This document shows, piece by piece, positions 41,537 through 48,927 of a stretch of DNA of 64,000 nt. Source of the stretch: CAYYFX01 sp964571855 (GTDB lineage: Bacteria > ARS69). Position numbers and translations under genes: made by a program. The notes under the pieces were generated by a model, which saw nothing but the letters and a program-made list of their open reading frames with translations, was not told where the DNA came from and did not search any database. Position 1 is the first letter of the stretch, and each line of letters opens with the position of its first letter. The stretch spans positions 874,874 to 938,873 of the forward strand of contig CAZNDO010000001.1 in the NCBI GenBank assembly GCA_964571855.1. Direction: 5' to 3'.

Positions 41537-42939
41537 GGGATCTCGCAGGGGACGAACAGCAGCCGGCCGCGGCGCTCCACGTGCAGGACGACCCAGGAAC
41601 CCGAGGCGTTCGTGCCCAGCGCCCCCCGCAGGTCCGCCAGCGTCCTCACCGGCCGGCGCCCCACGGCCCGGATCACGTCCCCCGGCACGAGCGCCGCGCC
41701 ACCCGGCGGCGCATCCCCGGCGCTCAGCGCCACGAGCACGCCCCACGGCACGCGCATCGGCACCATGCGAGCGAGCGTCTCGTCCACCTCGATCGCGAGA
41801 ATGCGCAGCGCCTCCACGAGGTGCTCCTCGGGGCGCACGAGGGCCGCGAGCCGGTCGGGATCGCCGGGGCGTTCCACCAGCGCGACCGGCACGATGCGCG
41901 TCTTCCCCTCGCGGCGGATGCCGAGCACCACCTCCTCGCCGGCGCGGCGCCGGTAGAGGTTCACGTCCAGCTGCCGGCCGTTCTCGAGGATCTTCCCGTC
42001 CAGCGTCTCCACCACGTCGCCCGGTACGAGGCCGGCGGCCTCGGCGGGGCTCCCGGGGAGAACGTCGCCCAGGATCACTCCCCAGTCGCGGTCCAGCCCG
42101 AGCCCGGCCGCAAGCTCCGGCGTGATCGTCTGCGCGCGCACGCCGATCTCGCCGCGGATCACGCGCCCGTGCTCGCGGATCTGGCGATACACGGCGGTCA
42201 CGATGTTGCTGGGCGCCGCGAAGCCCACCGAGGTCCCCACGGGCGGATCCAGGAGGAACGTGTTGATGCCCACGACCTGGCCGCGCGTGTCCACGAGCGG
42301 GCCGCCGCTGTTGCCCGGGTTGATCGCGGCGTCGGTCTGCAGGTAGATCATGGGCGAATCGGGCTCGAGCTGCCGCACGGTGGCGCTGATCACGCCGACG
42401 CTCACGGAGTTCGACAGCCCCAGCGGGCTGCCGAACGCCAGCACGGCCTGTCCCTGGCGCAGGTCATCCGAGTCGGCGAAGGGAAGGAACGGGAGCTTCG
42501 CCGCATCGATCTTCAACACGGCGAGATCCGTCTCCAGATCGCTGCCGACCAGGCGCGCGTCGTACCGCGGACCGGCGGGCTTGAGGACCGAGCGCCCCGG
42601 GGAGCCCTTCCGCGGCTCCGCGAGCGCGACCTGGATCCGCCGCGCGCCGGCCACCACGTGCAGGTTCGTCACGATGTATCCGTCCGGGTCCACGATCACG
42701 CCGGACCCGGAGCCGCGCTGCTGCGCGAGGAGCCCGGCGGCCTCGTCGCCGCGACCCGGTGCGGGCGCGAGCGACGTGGCGAAGATCTCCACGACGGCGG
42801 GGCTCACGCGCAGGGCGAGGGCCTGGATGTCCTCGCTCAGCGAGTCGAGCGGCGAGGCGACGGCGGCCGGCGGGGCGAAGGCGAGCACCGCGTGCACCGC
42901 GAGCCCGAGGGCGACTGCGCAGCCGGGTCTCCGCCTCAC
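41533..42939 (-). CDS. HtrA/DegP-type periplasmic serine protease with two PDZ domains
   Basis: 468 residues. The GTG start overlaps the upstream stop by four bases and gives a signal peptide or anchor (~5-28). The trypsin-like domain has the triad His94 (TNLHVVAG), Asp138 (LETDLAVLK) and Ser211 (NPGNSGGPLV). A first PDZ lies at ~270-365 (LGLDRDWGVILGDVLPGSPAEAAGL, split here as LGLDRDWGVILGDV and GSPAEAAGLVPGDVV); a second at ~385-460 (PGGAALVPGDVIRAVGRRP). HtrA proteases degrade misfolded envelope proteins. It is the third gene of a fully overlapping operon starting with a HEPN-MNT pair. Confidence 0.87.
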   Translation of the reverse strand: MRRRPGCAVALGLAVHAVLAFAPPAAVASPLDSLSEDIQALALRVSPAVVEIFATSLAPAPGRGDEAAGLLAQQRGSGSGVIVDPDGYIVTNLHVVAGARRIQVALAEPRKGSPGRSVLKPAGPRYDARLVGSDLETDLAVLKIDAAKLPFLPFADSDDLRQGQAVLAFGSPLGLSNSVSVGVISATVRQLEPDSPMIYLQTDAAINPGNSGGPLVDTRGQVVGINTFLLDPPVGTSVGFAAPSNIVTAVYRQIREHGRVIRGEIGVRAQTITPELAAGLGLDRDWGVILGDVLPGSPAEAAGLVPGDVVETLDGKILENGRQLDVNLYRRRAGEEVVLGIRREGKTRIVPVALVERPGDPDRLAALVRPEEHLVEALRILAIEVDETLARMVPMRVPWGVLVALSAGDAPPGGAALVPGDVIRAVGRRPVRTLADLRGALGTNASGSWVVLHVERRGRLLFVPCEIP

Positions 42940-43310
42940 GCCGACGCTCCGCGCTCCACGAGCCACACCGTCTCGCGCCGGAGCGTCGCGGCGAAGCGCC
43001 CCCCCTCGCGCATCATCCGGACCCACTCGTCCTCGCCATACACCAGAAGCTCCGCGGGGACCGGCAGGGGATCCAGGTTCCAGGAAATCGCGCGGCGCTC
43101 GAACGGTTCGGTCGCGTTCCGGACCACGGCAATCAGGTCCAGATCGCTGCCCACTCCCCAGGTCCCATTGGCATACGAGCCGAAGTAACCGAGGCGCACG
43201 ACATCGGGGCGGCGCTCCGCCTCGTGCCGGGCCCACGTTTCGGCGGCCTTCCGGACCTCGCGGTCGTCAGGCCATCTGAGAACGGGCGAACTCGAGGATC
43301 GCACCGGCAT
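42936..43310 (-). CDS. MNT-type minimal nucleotidyltransferase (antitoxin of a HEPN-MNT pair)
   Basis: 124 residues. The nucleotidyltransferase signature GSx10DxD is exact: Gly44-Ser45 (FGSYANG) and Asp56/Asp58 (GSDLDLIAV). In studied HEPN-MNT modules the MNT enzyme adds AMP to the HEPN toxin and silences it. The gene overlaps the HEPN gene by 44 bases and its own stop overlaps the HtrA start (GTGA). Its ATG is at 43310; an in-frame GTG two codons on is an alternative. Confidence 0.83.
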   Translation of the reverse strand: MPVRSSSSPVLRWPDDREVRKAAETWARHEAERRPDVVRLGYFGSYANGTWGVGSDLDLIAVVRNATEPFERRAISWNLDPLPVPAELLVYGEDEWVRMMREGGRFAATLRRETVWLVERGASA

Positions 43311-43650
43311 GGTCGATCGCCTCCCGGCTCTGGAGCGGTCCGAAGTGCTCGAACGGCGGTCCTTCCGGATGCCCGTTGGGGTATCGGGCGGGGACGTAGA
43401 AGTTGTCGAGGACCTTCGCGCGGTCGATCAACCCGGGATCCACGGGAACCGGGAGCTCGCGCAGGAGGCGAGCCACGACGTGTCCCCATGCCTCCTGCCG
43501 CTTCGCGAGGTGGATGGCCTTCACGGCCTTCTCGGCGGCTTGGTGGGCCGCGAAGCACGCCCACTCGTGCCGGCCCTGTTCCTGGGAAGCCCGCGCCTGG
43601 TCCAGGTCGCGCTCGGCCTGGGCAAGCCAGTCCCGCGAACGGTCCGCCAC
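43267..43650 (-). CDS. HEPN-domain protein (putative RNase toxin)
   Basis: 127 residues. The GTG at 43650 is preceded by GAGGAGGTGG, which decides the start. The helical HEPN pattern is clear: RDWLAQAERDLDQAR (~6-20), EWACFAAHQAAEKAVKAIHL (~29-48) and LDNFYVPARYPNGHPEG (~81-97). Arg89-x4-His94 supplies the R-x4-6-H motif of HEPN ribonucleases; the tyrosine two residues after the His found in AMPylated members is absent. It pairs with the overlapping MNT gene as a likely toxin-antitoxin module. Confidence 0.82.
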   Translation of the reverse strand: MADRSRDWLAQAERDLDQARASQEQGRHEWACFAAHQAAEKAVKAIHLAKRQEAWGHVVARLLRELPVPVDPGLIDRAKVLDNFYVPARYPNGHPEGPPFEHFGPLQSREAIDHAGAILEFARSQMA

Positions 43651-43719
43651 GACGCCACCTCCTCGATTCCCGGGAGGATAGGGCAAGGAAGGTACGCCTG
43701 TCCCGGGCCGGACGCACGA

Positions 43720-43748
43720 GGGGGACGGACCTGGCCGGCCCGTCCCCC
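43720..43748 (-). terminator. Hairpin downstream of norZ
   Basis: GGGGGACGG and CCGTCCCCC form a nine-pair stem with an 11-base loop, 26 bases past the norZ stop on the minus strand and upstream of the HEPN gene. Confidence 0.45.
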
Positions 43749-43773
43749 CCGCTCCCCCCGCCGGCGACCGGCG

Positions 43774-46062
43774 CTACACCAACGCCGGCTTCGCCGCCGC
43801 CCGCTCCGGCACCCGTCCCGCCGCGGGCGCCAGGCTCCGCCCGGTCACCAGGCCCAGCATGAACCACGCGAGCGACGCCACCCCGGTGAGGAAGATCGTG
43901 TCGCCGATCACGCGGAGCCACCGCAGGGTCTGCAGCGCCGGCTGCTGCAGGAAGTCCGCGCTGCGCGCGTACCAGAGCCCGTGCTCCACGCTGGCCCACG
44001 CCTGCGCGAGGCCGATGGGCAGGAGGCTCAGCAGCACCATCAGCGCCAGCCCGACGTTCATGGCCCAGAACGCGTACGCCAGGTGCGCCTCCTTCCACGC
44101 CCGCGACGTCATGAGCCGCGCCACCGTGAGCACCAGCCCCAGCGCCAGCAACCCGTACACGCCGAACAGCGCGGTGTGCGCATGCACCGGCGTGGTGTTG
44201 AGGCCCTGCATGTAGTACAGCGCCAGCGGCGGGTTGATGAGGAAGCCGAAGAGCCCGGCGCCCACGAGATTCCAGAACGCCACGCCCACGAAGAACCGGA
44301 TCGGCCAACGGTAGCGCTGCATCCACGGCGCGGCGTGCTGCATGCGGTACGTCTGGAACGCCTCCAGCCCGATCAGCACGAGCGGCACGACCTCCAGCGC
44401 GCTGAACGTGGCGCCGATGGCCATGATCGCGGTGGGCGTGCCGCTGAAGTACAGGTGGTGGAAGGTGCCCGGGATGCCGCCCAGGAGGAACAGCGCGCTG
44501 GACGCGATCACCGCGCCGCCCGCGTGCGCCGGCTTCACCAGCCCGAGGCGCGCGAAGATGAACGCCAGCGCGGCGGTGGCGAACACCTCGAAGAAGCCCT
44601 CCACCCAGAGGTGCACCACCCACCAGCGCCAGTACTCCATGACCGAGAGGTGCGTGCGCGCGCTGAAGAAGAACCCGGCACCGTACATCAGCCCGATGGC
44701 GGCGGACGCGCCGGTGAACATGAGCGTGAGGGACCGGTGGTCGTCCCGGCGGCCGAGCGCCGGCCACAGCCCGCGCAGCATCAGGCCCAGCCACAGCACG
44801 AGGCCCACGAACAGCGCCACCTGCCACGCGCGGCCGAGGTCCACGTACTCGTACCCCTGGTGCCCGAACCAGAATCCCGCGTTCAGCCCCAGCTTCTGGT
44901 GGATGGAGAGGAACTCGCCGGCGAGCGAGCCTCCGACCACCACGAGCAGCGCGCCGAACAGGAGGTTCACGCCGGCGCGCTGGAAGCGCGGCTCGCGCCC
45001 GCCGATGGCCGGCGCGAGAAACAGCCCGGCCGCGAGGAACGCCGTGGCGATCCAGAACACGCCGGTCTGCACGTGCCAGGTGCGCGTGAGCGAGTACGGC
45101 AGCCAGTCCCCGATCGGCAGCCCGAAGAAGGACTGCCCCTCCACCGTGTAGTGCGCGGTGAGCGCGCCGAGCAGTACCTGCAGGGCGAACACGGCGATCG
45201 TGACGCCGAGGTACTTGCCCACCGCGCGCATGGACGGCGTGATGCGGATGCCGGCCAGCGGATCGGCGTCCGGCGGCGGCGCCGCCTCGTCGTCGCCGCT
45301 GCGGAACGCCTGCCACCACACGAGCGCGCCCACGCCGCCCAGCAGCAGCACGACGCTCACGAACGTCCACAGCACGTTCGCGCCGGTGGGCGTGTTGCCG
45401 ATGAGCGCCTCGTGCGGCCAGTTGTTCGTGTAGGTGGCGTGGCTGCCGGGGCGCTCCGTGGCGCACGCCCAGCTCGTCCAGAAGAAGAAGTCCGTCAGGG
45501 GACCCAGCCGCGCGGGGTCGGCCACGGTGACCGACGCCATGGCGTAGTCCTCGCGCAGCGCGTCGAGCCGCACGTCCCCGCCGAAGAGCGCCTCGTAGTG
45601 CGCGGCCACGCGCGCGATCGCCTCGGCCCGCGCCGGGCTCACCGTGATCGCGCCGGTGGCCGGATCGAACGTGTTCGTCCGCATCTCGGCCTTCACCGCG
45701 TCGCGCAGCGCGGCCTGCGCGGCGGGATCGAGATCGGCGAACGGCATGCCGCGCTCGAGCTCCGCGCGCACGTCCAGGAGCGCCGTGATCTCGCGGTGCA
45801 GCCAGTCCGCCGACCAGTCCGGCGCCTGGTACGCGCCGTGGCCCCAGATCGAGCCGAGCTGCTGTCCCCCGGTGCTCTGCCACACCTGCTGCCCGTCCAG
45901 GATGGACTCCTTCGTCATCAGCACGCGCCCCTCGGTGGTCCGCACCTGGGCGGGGATGGGCGGCGCCTGCCGGTAGACCTCGCGGCCGAAGAAGCCCAGC
46001 AACGTGAACGCGACCAGGAGCGTCGCGCCGAGCAGGATCCAGTTCCTGCGATGGCTCGTCAT
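43774..46062 (-). CDS. norZ: Quinol-dependent nitric oxide reductase (qNOR)
   Basis: 762 residues, typical of single-subunit qNOR. It reduces 2 NO to N2O at a heme b3/FeB centre in the inner membrane with electrons from quinol. The N-terminal ~230 residues hold the qNOR-specific extension (DGQQVWQSTGGQQLGSIWGHGAYQAPDW), with no CxxCH heme-c motif. About 13 helices follow, with HLWVEGFFEVFATAALAF and GIPGTFHHLYFSGTP among the metal-ligand helices. An SD (GGAGG) precedes the ATG. It lies 13 bases after ytfE, in the same operon. Confidence 0.94.
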   Translation of the reverse strand: MTSHRRNWILLGATLLVAFTLLGFFGREVYRQAPPIPAQVRTTEGRVLMTKESILDGQQVWQSTGGQQLGSIWGHGAYQAPDWSADWLHREITALLDVRAELERGMPFADLDPAAQAALRDAVKAEMRTNTFDPATGAITVSPARAEAIARVAAHYEALFGGDVRLDALREDYAMASVTVADPARLGPLTDFFFWTSWACATERPGSHATYTNNWPHEALIGNTPTGANVLWTFVSVVLLLGGVGALVWWQAFRSGDDEAAPPPDADPLAGIRITPSMRAVGKYLGVTIAVFALQVLLGALTAHYTVEGQSFFGLPIGDWLPYSLTRTWHVQTGVFWIATAFLAAGLFLAPAIGGREPRFQRAGVNLLFGALLVVVGGSLAGEFLSIHQKLGLNAGFWFGHQGYEYVDLGRAWQVALFVGLVLWLGLMLRGLWPALGRRDDHRSLTLMFTGASAAIGLMYGAGFFFSARTHLSVMEYWRWWVVHLWVEGFFEVFATAALAFIFARLGLVKPAHAGGAVIASSALFLLGGIPGTFHHLYFSGTPTAIMAIGATFSALEVVPLVLIGLEAFQTYRMQHAAPWMQRYRWPIRFFVGVAFWNLVGAGLFGFLINPPLALYYMQGLNTTPVHAHTALFGVYGLLALGLVLTVARLMTSRAWKEAHLAYAFWAMNVGLALMVLLSLLPIGLAQAWASVEHGLWYARSADFLQQPALQTLRWLRVIGDTIFLTGVASLAWFMLGLVTGRSLAPAAGRVPERAAAKPALV

Positions 46063-46075
46063 TTCGTTCCTCCGA

Positions 46076-46750
46076 TCACTCGCACAGCGCGCGCGGGAAC
46101 AGGACGTTGTTCTCGAGGTGGATGTGGTCCATCAGCTCGCCCTCGAGCGCGGCGAGCCGCAGGTACAGGGCGCGCCACGTGGTGCACGCCTCGGCGGGCG
46201 GCGCGAGATCCCCGGTCAGCTCGCGCACGCGCGCGAGGTTCCGGCCGTGGTCCTTGTGCTCGTGCTCCATCACCTGCACGGGGGCGCCCGCCTGCCGGCC
46301 CTGCCCGGCCAGGATCATGGGGAAGAGCACGTGCTCCTCCTTGAGCAGGTGGTCGAGGACCTCGGCATGCATCATCGCGAGGTGGTCGTGCAGCCCCTTC
46401 GGCACGCTCGGCTTCTCCGCGTGCACGCGCTCCACCTTGCGGGCCAGCTCCATCAGCTCCGGCAGCTCGCGGCGGAGCGGCTCGTGGTACCGCACGAGGA
46501 TGTGCTCCACGAGTTCGTTCAGCGGGCGGGCGGACCAGTCCACGTCCGGCGACGCGCCCGCCGGTTCGCTCCCGATCTCGCGGAGCAGGGCGTCGGCGTC
46601 CAGGCCGCGCGCCCGGCACGCCTCGGCCAGGGAGCGGTTGCCGCTGCAGCAGTAGTCCAGCCCCACGCGCCGGAAGACGCGCGAGGCCGCGGGGATCCCG
46701 GTGGCCAGTTCGGCGAGCGTGGTCTCGGTGCCGTTTCGCGGGTTCGACAT
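46076..46750 (-). CDS. ytfE: Di-iron RIC protein (YtfE/ScdA/NorA family)
   Basis: 224 residues. The ATG at 46750 follows AGGAGGG. The N-terminal ScdA_N domain (TLAELATGIPAASRVFRRVGLDYCCSG, given in parts: TLAELATGIPAASRVF and GLDYCCSG) is followed by a hemerythrin-like four-helix bundle with His/Glu ligands in EHILVRYH, HDHLAMMHAEV, HLLKEEHVLFP, EHEHKDHG and HIHLENNVLFP. RIC proteins repair NO-damaged iron-sulfur clusters or buffer NO. It is the first gene of the ytfE-norZ operon, driven by a sigma-54 promoter and divergent from norR. Confidence 0.92.
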   Translation of the reverse strand: MSNPRNGTETTLAELATGIPAASRVFRRVGLDYCCSGNRSLAEACRARGLDADALLREIGSEPAGASPDVDWSARPLNELVEHILVRYHEPLRRELPELMELARKVERVHAEKPSVPKGLHDHLAMMHAEVLDHLLKEEHVLFPMILAGQGRQAGAPVQVMEHEHKDHGRNLARVRELTGDLAPPAEACTTWRALYLRLAALEGELMDHIHLENNVLFPRALCE

Positions 46751-46783
46751 GGGAGAACCCTCCTTTCCTCGCACGCCCTCGTT

Positions 46784-46798
46784 GCAGCGGACGTGCCA
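46784..46798 (-). promoter_or_regulatory. Sigma-54 (-24/-12) promoter of ytfE-norZ
   Basis: Read on the minus strand, TGGCACG-TCCG-CTGC keeps the invariant GG and GC with exactly ten bases between them. Predicted transcription start is near 46772, 22 bases before the ytfE ATG. NorR-dependent promoters are of this class. Confidence 0.75.
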
Positions 46799-46838
46799 CC
46801 TCGGAAGACGAGGACTGGCAACGACTTGAAGAGCGCGT

Positions 46839-46866
46839 TATACTTGCGACAACGTCGGGCCGTTGT
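46839..46866 (+). promoter_or_regulatory. norR promoter -10 and overlapping palindromic operator
   Basis: TATACT (46839-46844) is a good -10 for norR. ACAACG (46849-46854) and CGTTGT (46861-46866) form a perfect inverted repeat with a six-base spacer over the predicted start of transcription. Further GTTG/CAAC half-sites occur at 46781, 46818, 46883 and 46895. The palindrome is about 70-95 bases upstream of the ytfE promoter, a suitable position for an enhancer that also autoregulates norR. Confidence 0.5.
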
Positions 46867-46882
46867 GAAAGGAGCAACGCAG

Positions 46883-48436
46883 TTGTCGGAAGCGCAACGC
46901 GAGCACCGCTTCGAGGTCGTGCTGGAGATCGCGCGGGACCTGACCGCATCCCTGGCGGCGGCCGATCGCTACGACCGCCTGTTGCGGGCGGTCCGCCGGA
47001 TCATCCCCTGCGACGCGGCGGCGCTCATGCGCCTGGACGGGGACGAGCTCGTGCCGGTCGCCGCGTACGGGTTGAGCGAGGAGGCGAAGGTCCGCCGGTA
47101 CCGTCGCAAGCAGCACCCGCGGCTGGACATCATCCTGTCCGCGCCGGGACCGGTCCGCTTCCCGCCCGACTCGCCGCTGCCCGACCCGTTCGACGGTCTC
47201 CTGGAGTCCGACCCGCACGCCACCGAGCACATCCACGCGTGCCTGGGCTGTCCGCTCGTGGAGCGCGGCGAGGTCGTGGGGGCGCTGACCGCGGACGCGG
47301 TGGCGCCGCACGCGTTCGACGACCTGGAGCCGCACTGGCTCGAGGCGCTCGGCGCGCTCGCGGGCGCCGCGCTGCACACGACCGCCCTGATCGAGTCCAT
47401 CGAGCGCCTGGCCGAGCGCAAAGGCGCCGTGGCGCGCGAGCTCCAGCGCGGCACCGCGGAGGTGCAGGTGGTCGGCCGCAGTCCCGCGGCGCTGCGGCTG
47501 CTGCAGGACATCGAGATGGTCGCGGCCAGCGACCTGCCCGTGCTCATCGTGGGGGAGACCGGCACCGGCAAGGAGGTCGTGGCGCACCAGCTGCACCAGC
47601 GCTCCCGGCGGCGCGACGAGGCCATGATCCACGTGAACTGCGCGGCGCTCCCGGAGTCCATCGCGGAGAGCGAGCTCTTCGGCCACGTGCAGGGAGCGTT
47701 CACCGGCGCCACGCGGGACCGCGCCGGCAAGTTCGAGATCGCGCACGGCGCCACGCTGTTCCTGGACGAGATCGGCGAGCTGCCGATCACGCTGCAACCG
47801 AAGCTGCTCCGCGCGCTGCAGCAGGGGGAGATCCAGCGCATCGGCGACGATCGGGTGCACCGCGTGGACGCGCGCGTGATCGCGGCCACGAACCGCGACC
47901 TCGAGCGCGAGGTGGAGGCCGGACGCTTCCGCGCGGACCTGTACCACCGCCTCGCCGTCTATCCGCTGCGGGTGCCGCCGCTGCGCGAGCGCACGGAGGA
48001 CATTCCGCTGCTCGCCGCGCACTGCCTGGACCAGGCGCGGCGGCGCCTCGGGCTCGGCCCGCTGCGGCTCTCCCCCGGCGCGCGGGAAGCGCTGATGGCG
48101 GCGGATTGGCCGGGGAACGTGCGCGAGCTGGAGAACGTGCTGAATCGCGCCGCGCTGCGGGCCCGCGCGGCGGTGAAGGATCGGGAGACCGTGGTGCTCG
48201 AGCCGGAGCACCTGGACCTGCCGGGGCCGGGCGCGTCGGCCGAGGCGCCGCGATCCCGCCCCGGCGCGGCCGCGGTCGCCGGTCCCCTGCGCGCCCGCGT
48301 GAAGGAGTTCCAGCGCCGCAGCATCGAGGAGGCGATGGCGCGCCACGACGGGAGCTGGGCGGCGGCGGCACGCGAGCTGGGCATGCACCGGAGCAACCTG
48401 CACCACCTGGCGCGGCGGCTGGGCCTGCTGGGTTGA
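46883..48436 (+). CDS. norR: NorR, NO-responsive sigma-54-dependent transcription activator
   Basis: 517 residues from a TTG with GGAG ten bases upstream (a GTG at 46865 is possible). The GAF domain (~1-165) retains the NO-sensing iron-site residues of E. coli NorR by position: HPRL (Arg80), LPDPFDGL, HAC (Cys120) and ALTAD (Asp138). The AAA+ domain has GETGTGK 224-230, GAFTGA 271-276 for sigma-54 contact and FLDEIGEL. A Fis-type helix-turn-helix ends it (WAAAARELGMHRSNLHHLARRLG). NO binding relieves GAF repression. It controls the divergent ytfE-norZ operon. Confidence 0.92.
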   Translation: MSEAQREHRFEVVLEIARDLTASLAAADRYDRLLRAVRRIIPCDAAALMRLDGDELVPVAAYGLSEEAKVRRYRRKQHPRLDIILSAPGPVRFPPDSPLPDPFDGLLESDPHATEHIHACLGCPLVERGEVVGALTADAVAPHAFDDLEPHWLEALGALAGAALHTTALIESIERLAERKGAVARELQRGTAEVQVVGRSPAALRLLQDIEMVAASDLPVLIVGETGTGKEVVAHQLHQRSRRRDEAMIHVNCAALPESIAESELFGHVQGAFTGATRDRAGKFEIAHGATLFLDEIGELPITLQPKLLRALQQGEIQRIGDDRVHRVDARVIAATNRDLEREVEAGRFRADLYHRLAVYPLRVPPLRERTEDIPLLAAHCLDQARRRLGLGPLRLSPGAREALMAADWPGNVRELENVLNRAALRARAAVKDRETVVLEPEHLDLPGPGASAEAPRSRPGAAAVAGPLRARVKEFQRRSIEEAMARHDGSWAAAARELGMHRSNLHHLARRLGLLG

Positions 48437-48476
48437 CGCCCCGGCCGGGCGCCTGGAACCGTCGCGGCCGGTCCGG

Positions 48477-48482
48477 TATCCT
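48477..48482 (+). promoter_or_regulatory. -10-like element (TATCCT) before the Rho_N-like gene
   Basis: GGTATCCT lies 53 bases before the ATG at 48535 and repeats the GGTATCNT core seen at 15985 and 24058. Confidence 0.28.
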
Positions 48483-48534
48483 CCTCGCGCCCCTTCGAAC
48501 CATTCCGGATTCCTCCAGGCACGGGGAGGCCGTC

Positions 48535-48852
48535 ATGGCCCACACGTTCGAGGAGCTGAAGAAGAAGACCGTCGCCGAGCTGCGCGAGATCGCCAAGGGC
48601 ATCGAGCACGACGCCGTGAAGGGGTTCTCGCAACTCAACAAGGAGCACCTGCTCACCGCCCTGTGCGAGGCGCTCGGCATCGAGGCGCACGCGCACACGG
48701 TGCACAAGGGCAAGGAGAAGCTCCGCCTCAAGGGGCACATCCGCACGTGGAAGAAGCGCCGCGAGGAGGCGCTGGCCGGGAAGGATCCCGCGAAGCTGCG
48801 GCACGCGCGCCGCACGATCCACCGGCTGAAGCGGGCGATCGCGAAGATCTGA
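48535..48852 (+). CDS. Small basic protein with a Rho N-terminal (SAP-like) helix domain
   Basis: 105 residues; ATG after GGGGAGG. The first ~50 residues (FEELKKKTVAELREIAKGI ... LNKEHLLTALCEALGI) have the two-helix pattern of the Rho_N/SAP family that binds nucleic acids. The rest is strongly basic (KGKEKLRLKGHIRTWKKRREE and RRTIHRLKRAIAKI). A nucleic-acid-binding role is likely; the target is not known. It converges on the repeat-protein gene. Confidence 0.65.
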   Translation: MAHTFEELKKKTVAELREIAKGIEHDAVKGFSQLNKEHLLTALCEALGIEAHAHTVHKGKEKLRLKGHIRTWKKRREEALAGKDPAKLRHARRTIHRLKRAIAKI

Positions 48853-48872
48853 GCCGCGGAGCCGGACGACGG

Positions 48873-48902
48873 CGGGCCCCGGAGCGATCGCCCCGGGGCC
48901 CG
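48873..48902. terminator. Bidirectional hairpin terminator
   Basis: CGGGCCCCGG and CCGGGGCCCG pair perfectly around a ten-base loop between two convergent genes. Confidence 0.55.
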
Positions 48903-48927
48903 CGCCTTCCCGGCGGACCGGCTCGCG

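Noticed and set aside
46751..46882. FNR/DNR-type box (TTGAT-N4-ATCAA) for the NO reductase operon
   Set aside because: No such sequence is present; the sigma-54 promoter with divergent norR explains regulation better.
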